NCBI RefSeq assembly: GCF_017114865.1
Contig: NZ_JADEYH010000002.1
Span: forward strand, 186,001-250,000
Direction of reading: 5' to 3'
Length of the DNA: 64,000 nt
From: Streptomyces verrucosisporus
GTDB taxonomy: Bacteria; Actinomycetota; Actinomycetes; Streptomycetales; Streptomycetaceae
Below the pieces are notes generated by a model. The model saw nothing but the letters and a program-made list of their open reading frames with translations. It had not been told where the DNA came from and searched no databases. The position numbers and the translations under genes are program-made. Positions 26,553 to 34,319 of this stretch are shown here, piece after piece. Position 1 is the stretch's first letter. Each line of letters opens with the position of its first letter.

Positions 26553-27581
26553 TCAGCCGGACAGGGTGCGCCCGTCCGGCCGCTGGGAGTCCAGGATCCC
26601 GGACCGGGCGAGCAGGTAGCCCAGTTGGGCCCGGCTGCCGGCCCTGAAGTGGTCGGCGGCCCACTTGATGTGGTTGGCCACGGTGCGGGGGCTCACGCCC
26701 AGCCGGCTCCCGATCGCCTTGTCGGTGTGGCCCTCCACCATCAGGCGCAGTACGGCCCGCCGGGTCTGGGAGGTGAACGCGTGCGGCTGCCACCGGTCCG
26801 TGCCCCGGAAGACGGGCTCGGCCCGGTCCCACGCGCAGTCGAAGGCGTTCACCAGGTAGCGCACGATCGCGGGGTGGCGCACGGACAGGGCCGCCGGCTG
26901 GTGCTCCTGGGCGGCGGGTATGAAGGCGACGGCGCCGTCGAAGACGGTGACCTGGTTGAACGCCTCGGCCAGTGTGCGCACCTCGGCGCCGGCCGCGGTG
27001 ATCTTCTCCGCGTAGGCGAGCGTCGGACCGTGGGAGCGCACGGTGTGCTGGTACAGCACCCGCTGCCGCACCCCCCTGGAGCACAGGTCCAGCGCCTCCG
27101 GCAGGGTCCGGGCCAGCGACTCCTCGCCCAGCCCGCCGCCCGGCCGGGCGGTCATCACATCGCTTCCGCAGGACCGGGCGGCCCGGCGCAGGGCCCGGTC
27201 TACGGCCTCCTCGCCGAGCAGCAGGTCCGCGGTGCGGTTGACCTCCCGGCCGATCTGCCGGTACGCCGCCTCCGCGCGGGCCAGCACCGACCGGACCGAC
27301 CGCAGGGCCTGCTCCTGCTCCAGGATGGCCCGCTCGATCGGGCGCGCGAGCCCGGCGGCGGCGGTGTCCGGCGGCACCGGCACCAGCGTCCCGGGGCACT
27401 CCGGCGACCGGCGCAGCAGCCCCAGTTCGAGCAGGCAGCCGGGCGCCTGCCCGGCGGGCACGCTGCCCCGGGTCAGCGCCTGCCGGTAGAGGGCGTCGCC
27501 CTCGTCGCAGATGTCGGCCTCCGGGCGGCCGGGCGCGGAGGCGGGTGCGGTGGCGGGTGTGCCGGTCGTGACGGTGCACAT
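26553..27581 (-). CDS. LuxR-type HTH regulator with TrmB-like sensor region
   Basis: 342 residues. The C-terminal HTH reads AVLRLMVEGHTDKAIGSRLGVSPRTVANHIKWAADHF, a typical LuxR/GerE DNA-binding domain. The N-terminal two-thirds resembles the PLD-like/TrmB sensor region found in many Streptomyces cluster regulators (coiled segment LEQEQALRSVRSVLARAEAAYRQI, then LYQHTVRSHGPTLAYAEKITAAGAEVRT). I chose the ATG at 27581; a GTG pair at 27620 is an alternative. It is the first regulatory gene upstream of the ArgG-like/NRPS-like run and is the probable cluster-specific activator. Confidence 0.87.
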   Translation of the reverse strand: MCTVTTGTPATAPASAPGRPEADICDEGDALYRQALTRGSVPAGQAPGCLLELGLLRRSPECPGTLVPVPPDTAAAGLARPIERAILEQEQALRSVRSVLARAEAAYRQIGREVNRTADLLLGEEAVDRALRRAARSCGSDVMTARPGGGLGEESLARTLPEALDLCSRGVRQRVLYQHTVRSHGPTLAYAEKITAAGAEVRTLAEAFNQVTVFDGAVAFIPAAQEHQPAALSVRHPAIVRYLVNAFDCAWDRAEPVFRGTDRWQPHAFTSQTRRAVLRLMVEGHTDKAIGSRLGVSPRTVANHIKWAADHFRAGSRAQLGYLLARSGILDSQRPDGRTLSG

Positions 27582-27690
27582 GGGGCGCTCTTCCGAATCT
27601 TCGGCTGTCTTCGTCACCACACCGGGTCCGGCGCGTCCGAGGGGCTCCCGGTCGTCGGACGGCGGGGGCGACGGGCGGTGGGACGGCCGC

Positions 27691-28317
27691 TCAGGCGATG
27701 GCGACCTTGGCGGCGAGGCCGAGGAAGACGACCCCCGCGAGCCGGTTCAGCCAGGTGCCCGAGCCGGGCTTCCTCCGCAGCCGCTCCCCGATCCGGCCCG
27801 AGAGCAGTGCGACCGCGCAGTCGACCAGCAGCCCGATCACGGTGAACGTCACACCCAGCGCCAGCAGTTGGAGGGCGGGGCTTCCCGCGGAGGGCGTGAC
27901 GAACTGCGGCAGGAAGGCGAGGTAGAAGATGACGATCTTCGGGTTGAGCAGGTTGACGATCGTCGCCCTGCGGAAGACCGTCATCGGTGACGCGGCCGTG
28001 TGCTCGCCGTCGAAGGTGGTCCCGGAGGAGTCCCGCAGCGTGTGCCAGGCCAGGTAGAGCAGGTACACGGCCCCGGCGTAGCGGAGTACCTGGTAGGCCG
28101 TCTCCGAGGACTGGACGAGGGTGGCCAGTCCCAGCGCGACCGCGAGGGTGTGGCAGGCCATTCCGGCCGACATGCCGAGCGACGCCAGCAGGCCCGCCCT
28201 GGTGCCCTGGCTGATGCCGTGTGTGAGGACGTAGACCATGTCGGGGCCGGGAGTGACGCAGATGACCAGCACCGCCATGACGAAGACCGCGTAGGACGCC
28301 AGTCCTAACCCGAACAT
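27691..28317 (-). CDS. LysE/RhtB-family amino-acid exporter
   Basis: 208 residues with six hydrophobic segments. The family motif CVTPGPDMVYVLTHGISQGTRAGLLASLGMSAG follows the first helix, and NLLNPKIVIFYLAFLPQFV is also diagnostic. LysE-type carriers export basic amino acids, homoserine lactone and related small zwitterions. As the first gene of the minus-strand run it may export the cluster product, a small amino-acid derivative. Confidence 0.92.
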   Translation of the reverse strand: MFGLGLASYAVFVMAVLVICVTPGPDMVYVLTHGISQGTRAGLLASLGMSAGMACHTLAVALGLATLVQSSETAYQVLRYAGAVYLLYLAWHTLRDSSGTTFDGEHTAASPMTVFRRATIVNLLNPKIVIFYLAFLPQFVTPSAGSPALQLLALGVTFTVIGLLVDCAVALLSGRIGERLRRKPGSGTWLNRLAGVVFLGLAAKVAIA

Positions 28318-28433
28318 GTTCCCCCTCTGATCCGGCCGACCGTTCGGAACCTAGACAGCCGGGCCGCCGCGCGCAACCGCTACCGGTCCGTCGGCGGGAT
28401 TCCGCCCCCCCGGCGGCGGGACGGGGGACGAGG

Positions 28434-28475
28434 CCGCCCGGCCCCCGCGCCCGTGGAGGGGAGGGGGCCGGGCGG
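28434..28475 (-). terminator. Stranded terminator of the lipase gene
   Basis: A perfect 13-bp stem (CCGCCCGGCCCCC at 28434-28446 with its complement at 28463-28475). It abuts exactly the left copy of the 39-bp direct repeat, which is a duplicate of the lipase gene's 3' end. I infer it originally followed the lipase stop codon before the fic segment was inserted between them. Confidence 0.75.
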
Positions 28476-28514
28476 CCGCGCGCCCTACCGGACCACGGCG
28501 GAGAAGGCCGGCAG
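28476..28514. repeat. Left 39-bp direct repeat flanking fic
   Basis: Identical over 39 bases to 29793-29831, beginning CCGCGCGCCCTACCGG and ending AAGGCCGGCAG. On the minus strand it encodes LPAFSAVVR and stop, the exact C-terminus of the lipase, but here it is detached from the rest of that gene. Confidence 0.95.
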
Positions 28515-28527
28515 GCAGCCCCTCGCT

Positions 28528-28556
28528 TTGACGCTATGACAGTGTCATGGTGTCAT
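28528..28556 (+). promoter_or_regulatory. Leaderless fic promoter with operator-like inverted repeat
   Basis: TTGACG (28528-28533) and TGTCAT (28551-28556) are spaced 17 nt and place the start at about 28563, on a GTG codon. Between them ATGACA-G-TGTCAT (28536-28548) is a perfect inverted repeat, with a further TGTCAT half-site forming the -10, so a repressor could bind two or three half-sites. Confidence 0.5.
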
Positions 28557-28562
28557 GATGGC

Positions 28563-29702
28563 GTGCTCTATGAAACCCCCGCCCCGGACGCCGACGACCT
28601 GCGCGTACTCGAGGAGATCGACCGGATGCGGCACCGGCTGCGGCACGTGCTGCGGGCGGGTCCGCGCTGGTCGGGACAGCTCCGCCGGAACCTGACGGCG
28701 CGGGCGATCGCGGGTTCCAACACGATCGAGGGCTACGCCGCGACCGTCGACGACGTCGAGGCCCTGATGGCTGGGGAGGAGCCCCTGGAGACCGGGGAAC
28801 GCACGCGTGCCGAGCTGGAGGGCTACCGGCGTGCGATGACCTACATCCAGGCCCTCGCCGACACGGGGACCGACTTCCGCTACGACGTGGGGCTGCTGAA
28901 CGGCCTGCACTTCATGATGCAGGGGCACCACCTGGACAAGCGGCCCGGCCGCTGGCGCGACGGCCCGGTGTACGTCACCAGCCCCGACGACCCCCTCGTC
29001 CCCGCCTACACCGCTCCCGGGGCCGCACAGGTGCCGGCCCTCATGGACGAGTTGATCGACTGGCTCAACGAGGGCGACCTCGACGCGCCCGTACACGTTC
29101 GCGCGTCCATGGCCCATCTGAACCTGGTCAACATCCACCCCTGGAAGGACGGCAACGGCCGTATGTCCCGTGCGCTGTCCACCCTGGTGTTCGCGCGTGA
29201 GGGCGTCATGCCGCCGGAGTTCTCCTCCATCGAGGAGTGGCTCGGGCGCGGCCAGAACACCTACGCCTACTACCAGGTCCTCCAGCAGGTCGGCGGCCCG
29301 TCGTGGAGCCCGGAACGCGACACCCGCCCGTGGATCCGCTTCTGCCTCCGGGCGCACCACCGCCAGGCCCAGCAGGCCCGGCGCCGCACCGACCTGCTCT
29401 CGCGGGCGTGGGTCCGTCTCACCGAGGAGGCCGGGACCGCGGGGCTGGACGAGCGGGTGGTCCACGCGCTGCTGCCGGCCTTCTGGGGTTCGAAGGTGCG
29501 CCGGACCGTGTACCAGCAGGACGCCGGCATCAGCGATCAGCAGGCCATTCGCGACATCCGCGAGCTCGTCCGCCTCGGCTGGCTCGTCCCGCACGGCAGG
29601 GCGCGAGCCCGCCACTACGCTCCCGGGCCTCGTATGGAGCCGGTCCAGGAGACCGTCCGCCAGTCCGTCGAGCCGTACACGGACCCCTACGACCGTTCCT
29701 GA
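28563..29702 (+). CDS. Fic-domain protein (predicted AMPylase, class II self-inhibited)
   Basis: 379 residues from the GTG at 28563; an in-frame ATG at 28536 would lie inside the promoter. The catalytic loop HPWKDGNGRMSR (His192) matches HPFx(D/E)GNGRxxR, so it should transfer AMP or a related group from a nucleotide to a target side chain. The N-terminal SNTIEG (Ser52-Gly57) fits the inhibitory (S/T)xxxE(G/N) helix, which blocks ATP in class II Fic proteins, so no separate antitoxin is needed. The C-terminus carries a winged-helix-like region (RTVYQQDAGISDQQAIRDIRELV). The target is unknown. It lies alone between 39-bp direct repeats, indicating lateral acquisition. Confidence 0.92.
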   Translation: MLYETPAPDADDLRVLEEIDRMRHRLRHVLRAGPRWSGQLRRNLTARAIAGSNTIEGYAATVDDVEALMAGEEPLETGERTRAELEGYRRAMTYIQALADTGTDFRYDVGLLNGLHFMMQGHHLDKRPGRWRDGPVYVTSPDDPLVPAYTAPGAAQVPALMDELIDWLNEGDLDAPVHVRASMAHLNLVNIHPWKDGNGRMSRALSTLVFAREGVMPPEFSSIEEWLGRGQNTYAYYQVLQQVGGPSWSPERDTRPWIRFCLRAHHRQAQQARRRTDLLSRAWVRLTEEAGTAGLDERVVHALLPAFWGSKVRRTVYQQDAGISDQQAIRDIRELVRLGWLVPHGRARARHYAPGPRMEPVQETVRQSVEPYTDPYDRS

Positions 29703-29792
29703 CGGGGGCGCACGCGGCCGGGAGGACGGCGGAACGGGCCCGTGTGGTGCCTGCGTACGGTTCCGTCCGGTGGCCGGCCCGCGCGCAGGCGC

Positions 29793-29831
29793 CCGCGCGC
29801 CCTACCGGACCACGGCGGAGAAGGCCGGCAG
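29793..29831. repeat. Right 39-bp direct repeat (3' end of lipase gene)
   Basis: Identical to 28476-28514. It includes the last ten codons of the lipase gene, with its stop, and nine bases beyond. Outside the repeat the two flanks diverge at once. Confidence 0.95.
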
Positions 29832-30587
29832 ATAGCCCTTCTCATGGCCCTCGGCCGTGGGGTGGATGTTGGAGGAGCTGATCCACGGGTCGCCCGTGCA
29901 GATCTCGTGCCCGGCGAAGGCGGGACGGGCGTCCGCGAAGGAGAACCCGGCGGCGGTGGCGCGGCCGGAGATCACCTGGTTGAGCACGTCCGAGCCGTCG
30001 TTGATCGCCTCGCGCTTGCCCGAGCCCATGCTCAGGCAGAAGCCGCCCTCCTTGTAGAGGTAGGGGTAGCCCACGACGACGACCTCGGCGTTCGGCGCGC
30101 GGTCGCGGATGGTGGCGTACAGGGCGTCCAGTTCGCCGGGCAGTTCGTTCCGGGCGTAGTCGGCGGCCTCGTCCAGTCTCTGCTCGCAGGTCGACTGCGA
30201 GGAGAACATGCAGGTCAGCATGGTGGAGGCGAAACCGGAGTCGTTGCCGCCGATGCTGATGCTCACCAGCGTCGTGCTCTGGTCCAGATACCGCACCTGG
30301 TTGTTCAGCACGTCCGGGGTCTTCGCCCCGCCGCAGGTGGCGGAGGTGAAGGACGCGGGCGCGGACGCCTGCGCCCACCGGGCCGGGTAGGCGTTCCCGC
30401 TGCGGGTGCACAGCAGGTCGGAGTAGTCCCCGGCGCCGGTGCCGGAGGAGTAGGAGTCGCCGAGGGCCACGTAGTTCTCGGCCGCGTTCCGCGTGGCGTC
30501 CTCGGCGGCGGACGCGGGGGCGGCCGGTACGGCGAACGCCGTCGCCAGGGCCAGCAGGGCGGTGGTCAGGAGACGGGGGACGCGCAT
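29802..30587 (-). CDS. Secreted SGNH-family esterase/lipase
   Basis: 261 residues with a Sec signal peptide (positive start MRVPR, hydrophobic core, APASA-AE cleavage near residue 27). SGNH blocks are complete: GDSYSSG (nucleophile Ser45), SIGGNDSGF, and SSNIHPTAEG (His242). It resembles Streptomyces extracellular lipases/esterases with several cysteines for disulfides. Its last codons form one of the 39-bp repeats, and its original terminator now appears to lie 1.3 kb away beyond the fic gene. Confidence 0.95.
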   Translation of the reverse strand: MRVPRLLTTALLALATAFAVPAAPASAAEDATRNAAENYVALGDSYSSGTGAGDYSDLLCTRSGNAYPARWAQASAPASFTSATCGGAKTPDVLNNQVRYLDQSTTLVSISIGGNDSGFASTMLTCMFSSQSTCEQRLDEAADYARNELPGELDALYATIRDRAPNAEVVVVGYPYLYKEGGFCLSMGSGKREAINDGSDVLNQVISGRATAAGFSFADARPAFAGHEICTGDPWISSSNIHPTAEGHEKGYLPAFSAVVR

Positions 30588-30613
30588 GGTTTCCTCCAGG
30601 AGACATGCACAGG

Positions 30614-30634
30614 GGTGTGAGGGGGTGTCACACC
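30614..30634. promoter_or_regulatory. Inverted repeat upstream of the lipase gene
   Basis: GGTGTGA-N7-TCACACC, with 7-bp perfect arms, lies 27 bases before the lipase ATG. Its position suits an operator or a 5' leader hairpin. Confidence 0.4.
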
Positions 30635-30703
30635 ATTACGGCTCCGGACCGCTCCCGAAATCGGCGAAACCGCCGGTCCTGACACCCGGTCGGGCGACGC
30701 GAC

Positions 30704-30742
30704 GAGGCTTCCTGTGATCGTGTGACGATCACGGGAAGCCTC
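30704..30742. terminator. Terminator hairpin
   Basis: A 17-bp stem with one G-T pair (30704-30720 with 30726-30742) and a TGTGA loop lies between the 30.8-kb membrane gene and the lipase promoter region. It probably ends the membrane-protein transcript. Confidence 0.75.
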
Positions 30743-30791
30743 CAGGGGGCGCTCGGGCGCCCGCGCTGACGGGCGCGGCCGCCCGGGCGGT

Positions 30792-31271
30792 CTACCGCCC
30801 CTCTCGCCGTGCCGCCGAGAAGTAGGCGTTGGAGGCCGGGAGGAACATCATCACGATGGCCCCGGCCGCCAGCAGGTCCGGCAGGAGGTCGGTCAGCAGC
30901 AGGTCGCCGATCCCACCGTCCGCCGTCCACCGGAATCCGTCCTTACTCAGGGCGTTGAGGAAGAACAGCCCGCTGAAGAGGCCGACGACGGTGAGCGCGA
31001 TCCGGGCCCGTCCGTCGCCCGCGCGCATCCTGAAGCAGAACAGCAGCCACAGGGCGCCGAGGGCGGCCAGGAGACCGGCGGGGACGGCGAGTTGCCGTGT
31101 CGCGCCGTCCCGCCCCAGTTCGCCGCGCAGCTCCTCCAGCCCGGTGGGGGAGACGACGAACGTACCCAGCACCCAGACGACGGCCTGGAGAGCGATCGCC
31201 GCGAGCGACAGCGCGAACGCCGCCTCCACCGTCCTCGGACGCCCGGCCCGCCCCACTGCCGCATCGGTCAT
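30792..31271 (-). CDS. Four-helix membrane protein of unknown function
   Basis: 159 residues with four hydrophobic stretches: around AAFALSLAAIALQAVVWVLG, VPAGLLAALGALWLLFCF, IALTVVGLFSGLFFLNAL and LLPDLLAAGAIVMMFLPAS. A charged loop separates helices 1 and 2. No family motif is recognised; the layout is like many small actinobacterial membrane proteins. It is monocistronic by appearance, with a terminator after it. Confidence 0.78.
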   Translation of the reverse strand: MTDAAVGRAGRPRTVEAAFALSLAAIALQAVVWVLGTFVVSPTGLEELRGELGRDGATRQLAVPAGLLAALGALWLLFCFRMRAGDGRARIALTVVGLFSGLFFLNALSKDGFRWTADGGIGDLLLTDLLPDLLAAGAIVMMFLPASNAYFSAARREGR

Positions 31272-31343
31272 CTCTCTCCCCTCTCCACCGGATAGGACGG
31301 CTTCACCTGGCCGGTGGTTGACTCCGCACCGCCCGGCCTCCCG

Positions 31344-33473
31344 TCAGGCGCCACCCCCCTCGCCCCCGTCGCGCAGCGGGTCGGGCAGGGGCGCGGCGTG
31401 GACGACCGCGAGGCCGGAGACCGCGCGAGTGAGGCAGACGTACAGGCGGCGCAGGCCGGTGCGCTCGTCCGGTTCGCCGTCGACGACGGCGGCCGGCTCG
31501 TCCAGGACCACGTGGTCGTACTCCAGGCCCTTGGCCAGGGTCGCGGGGACGAGGGTGAGACGGGTGCCGGCGTCCGTCTCCGTCCCCGGGGCGAGGTGGG
31601 GGAGGCCGGCGGCGTCCAGGGCCGAGGCCAGGGCGGGGACGCGGGCGTCGGCGGCGATCAGGCCGATAGAGCCCTCGCGCTCCAGTGCCGCGCGGCAGGT
31701 GTCCACCACCGCGCCGTCCAGCTCCTCCACCGCCACCGCCCGTACCAGCAGGGAGCCCGCCGCGTCGCGGATCGAGGTCGCCTCGGACAGGTCCGGCGCG
31801 ATGTGCGGCAGCAGCCGGGAGGCGTAGGCGATGACCTCGCGCGGCACACGGAAGCCCTGGGTCAGCTCCTCCACCGCCGCGTCCGGTTTGCCCAGGTGGG
31901 ACAGGGCCTCGGCCCAGCTCGCGGTCGCCCACGGCGTGGTGCCCTGAGCCAGGTCGCCCAGCACCGTCGCCGATCCGGTGGTGCAGCGGCGGCCCACCGC
32001 CCGGTACCGCATGGGGGAGAGGTCCTGCGCCTCGTCCAGGACGACGTGGCCGAGCGAGGGGGTGCGCCGTACCAGGTCGGTGGCCTCGTCGACCAGTACG
32101 GCGTCGGCGGCCGACCACTTCGCCGACCGCACCCCGCGCGGCGGCTTCGTCCAAAGGATCGCCTTGCGCTCCTCGTCGGTGAGGACGCCTTCGGAGCACT
32201 CGGCCAGGAAGCCGTCGTCCGACAGCAGCCGCAGCACCAGCTTCGCCGGATCGACCTCCGGCCACACCGTCTTGACCAGGGCCTTCACCGCCGCGTTGCG
32301 TGCCACCGCGTTCTGCACCCGGTCGTCGGGCGCCTCGCCCGAGCGCTCCATGCGCGTCAGCACGGCGTGCGCGACGCGCTGCGGCAGGGCCTCGCGGGCG
32401 GCGCCGTAGCGGATGCCGCGCTCCAGCAGCTCGCGGACGATCTCCTCCAGCTCGTACGCCGGGACGCGCCAGCGGCGCGATCCGCGGACGACGACGCACG
32501 GCTCGGCCGGCATCGTCACGCCCGAGCGGACCGCGCGGCGCAGCACCTCGGCCATGCGGGCGTCGCCCTTGATCCGGGCGGCCTCCGGGTCGTCGGCGCC
32601 GCGCGCCTCCACGCCCGTCGCCCCGGTGACCAGGTCCTCCACGGTCGCCTGCCGCACCGCCAGCTCGCCCAGCGCCGGCAGGACCTGCTCGATGTAGCGC
32701 AGGAAGGACCGGTTGGGGCCGATGACCAGCGTCCCGGTGCGGGCCAGGCGCTCGCGGTGCGCGTAGAGCAGATAGGCCACGCGGTGCAGGCCGACGGCCG
32801 TCTTGCCGGTGCCCGGCGCACCCTGGACGCACACGGTGCCGTCGACGCCGGTGCGGACGATCTCGTCCTGCTCGGGCTGGATGGTGGCCACGATGTCGCG
32901 CATCGGGCCGACGCGCGGGCGCTCGATCTCGCGCCTGAGCAGGGCGCTGGCCTTCTCGGCCTCGTCCGGGTCGGACAGGCGCTCGTCCTCGTAAGCGGTC
33001 AGCTCGCCACCGGTGTAGCCGAAGCGGCGGCGCAGGCCGATGCCCTGCGGGTCCTTCTTGGAGGCGCGGTAGAAGGGCTGGGAGACGGGGGCGCGCCAGT
33101 CGATGACCATCGGGTCGCCGTCGGCGTCGTGCACGTGGCGGCGGCCGATGTAGTACCGGGCCGCCGAGGGATCGTCCTGCGCCGGGGCGCCGGGGGGCTG
33201 CGGGGAGTCCGCGTAGTCCAGGCGGCCGAAGAACAGCGGGGTGTCGGCGAGGTCGGCGAGGGCCTCGATCCGGGCGTCGATCTGGCGCTGGAGCACCTCG
33301 GCGTTCACCCAGTTGGCGGTGACGTTCCTGAGGTCGAGCGACTCGACGTCATGGCGCATGGCACGCAGCGCGGTGCGCGAGGCGGCCAGGTGGGCGCGTT
33401 CGCGTTCGAGCGGGTCGAGCGGGTCGGGGTCGGGCACGCCTGGGGCGTGCGGATCGGGGGCGTGCGCGGACAC
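31344..33473 (-). CDS. HelD-like superfamily 1 helicase (RNA-polymerase-associated type)
   Basis: 709 residues. Walker A is QGAPGTGKTAVGLHR, Walker B HVVLDEAQDLSPMR, with later motifs LGDLAQGTTPWA and AKGLEYDHVVLDEP and a C-terminal LYVCLTRA. The N-terminal helical region (LERERAHLAASRTALRAM) suits HelD proteins, which bind RNA polymerase and release it from DNA; one actinobacterial subgroup gives rifamycin resistance. The GTG at 33473 has an AGGAGG site 7 nt upstream. No rifamycin-associated element was found upstream, so a resistance role is not supported here. Confidence 0.9.
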   Translation of the reverse strand: MSAHAPDPHAPGVPDPDPLDPLERERAHLAASRTALRAMRHDVESLDLRNVTANWVNAEVLQRQIDARIEALADLADTPLFFGRLDYADSPQPPGAPAQDDPSAARYYIGRRHVHDADGDPMVIDWRAPVSQPFYRASKKDPQGIGLRRRFGYTGGELTAYEDERLSDPDEAEKASALLRREIERPRVGPMRDIVATIQPEQDEIVRTGVDGTVCVQGAPGTGKTAVGLHRVAYLLYAHRERLARTGTLVIGPNRSFLRYIEQVLPALGELAVRQATVEDLVTGATGVEARGADDPEAARIKGDARMAEVLRRAVRSGVTMPAEPCVVVRGSRRWRVPAYELEEIVRELLERGIRYGAAREALPQRVAHAVLTRMERSGEAPDDRVQNAVARNAAVKALVKTVWPEVDPAKLVLRLLSDDGFLAECSEGVLTDEERKAILWTKPPRGVRSAKWSAADAVLVDEATDLVRRTPSLGHVVLDEAQDLSPMRYRAVGRRCTTGSATVLGDLAQGTTPWATASWAEALSHLGKPDAAVEELTQGFRVPREVIAYASRLLPHIAPDLSEATSIRDAAGSLLVRAVAVEELDGAVVDTCRAALEREGSIGLIAADARVPALASALDAAGLPHLAPGTETDAGTRLTLVPATLAKGLEYDHVVLDEPAAVVDGEPDERTGLRRLYVCLTRAVSGLAVVHAAPLPDPLRDGGEGGGA

Positions 33474-33902
33474 GTTGCGGCCTCCTGCGAAGAAGCGCGC
33501 ACGACGGCGGTACGGCGAGCCGCTCGGATGCGCGGCCGCACCGCGCACCGGGTGCGGTGGACGACGGGGTCGGAGGGGACCGCGTACGCCGGCGGGGCCT
33601 GCGGGCCGCCGGAGGCCGGCGGGGGCGCGGCCGCCGGGAGCGCGGTCCGCCGGCCGGTACCGACCGGTCGGCTCCTCCCCGGCGGCACGGTGGCACGCGG
33701 GCATGCGGAACACACGCCCTGCGGTGCCGTGGCGCGGGAGGCGGGAGAGGCGTGATTCTAGCCGCGCTCGTCCCGGCGGGCGAACGGTTTCCCCCGTAGG
33801 CGGGGAGGGTGGACGGGCCGGGTTGCGGGCGGAGAAAAGCCGTGGTGAGACCTAGGATGGATATGGACCAACAGGGCGAAACTACTGCGAACCCGTGGAG
33901 CC
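33474..33902. other. Spacer between the HelD-like gene and a small divergent gene
   Basis: About 430 GC-rich bases with no credible gene. It contains a perfect palindrome CCGACCGGTCGG (33660-33671) and a good -10 hexamer TAGGAT (33853-33858) facing the downstream small gene. A matching -35 is not obvious. Confidence 0.5.
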
Positions 33903-34211
33903 ATGAACAGCACCCCCATCCCTCCCCAGACAGCCGGCGGCCGGTCCACGGGCGCCACCGCGCTCGCCGCGCTCGACGCACGGAGCGGCGACGGCGGCCA
34001 CCGCCACCGCCGCCACCTGCTGGGCGACACAGTCCGGGCGATCTCCGTCTTCGCCGGCGCGGCGTTCGACGTCGCGGTCCTCGGCGACTACGCGGAGGCG
34101 CGCGAAGAGGACCGGGAGCAGGGCACGGAGCAGGACCGGGACCGGGACGGCGGGACGCGCGGCGGCAGAGCGCACTACGGCAGGACGCACGAGTCCGCGA
34201 CCCGTGCCTGA
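33903..34211 (+). CDS. Small hypothetical protein
   Basis: 102 residues from the ATG at 33903. The central part, RRHLLGDTVRAISVFAGAAFDVAVLGDYAE, looks like a real amphipathic/hydrophobic segment. The C-terminal 35 residues are charged low complexity (Asp/Arg/Glu/Gly). The ribosome-binding site is weak (GTGGAG). A TAGGAT -10 lies about 50 nt upstream. I do not recognise it and it could be spurious. Confidence 0.5.
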   Translation: MNSTPIPPQTAGGRSTGATALAALDARSGDGGHRHRRHLLGDTVRAISVFAGAAFDVAVLGDYAEAREEDREQGTEQDRDRDGGTRGGRAHYGRTHESATRA

Positions 34212-34319
34212 CACCGGCCGGGCGCACCGGACCGTCGGTTAGGGTCGGCCCGCGGCGGTGGCCGCGGACGACCGAGAGACGACCGTCGACCGACGGACCG
34301 GAACCCAGGAGGTGGCCGA

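Larger units (their letters stand above)
28515..29831. mobile_element. Fic cassette inserted in the lipase 3' end
   Basis: A 1317-bp segment (fic gene plus one repeat copy) delimited by perfect 39-bp direct repeats. Removing it would rejoin the lipase gene to the terminator at 28434-28475. This resembles site-specific integration that regenerates the target gene's end. There is no integrase or transposase inside, so it would have been moved in trans or is a deletion remnant of a larger element. A simple tandem-duplication origin is less likely because the intervening DNA is unrelated to the lipase. Confidence 0.6.

Noticed and set aside
28515..29831. A classical integrative element or insertion sequence
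   Set aside because: No integrase, transposase, terminal inverted repeats or short target-site duplication is present. Only the 39-bp direct repeats support movement, so I describe it as a cassette.
33474..33902. Rifamycin-associated element controlling the HelD-like gene
   Set aside because: No copy of that motif could be found upstream of the gene, so a rifamycin-resistance role is not claimed.
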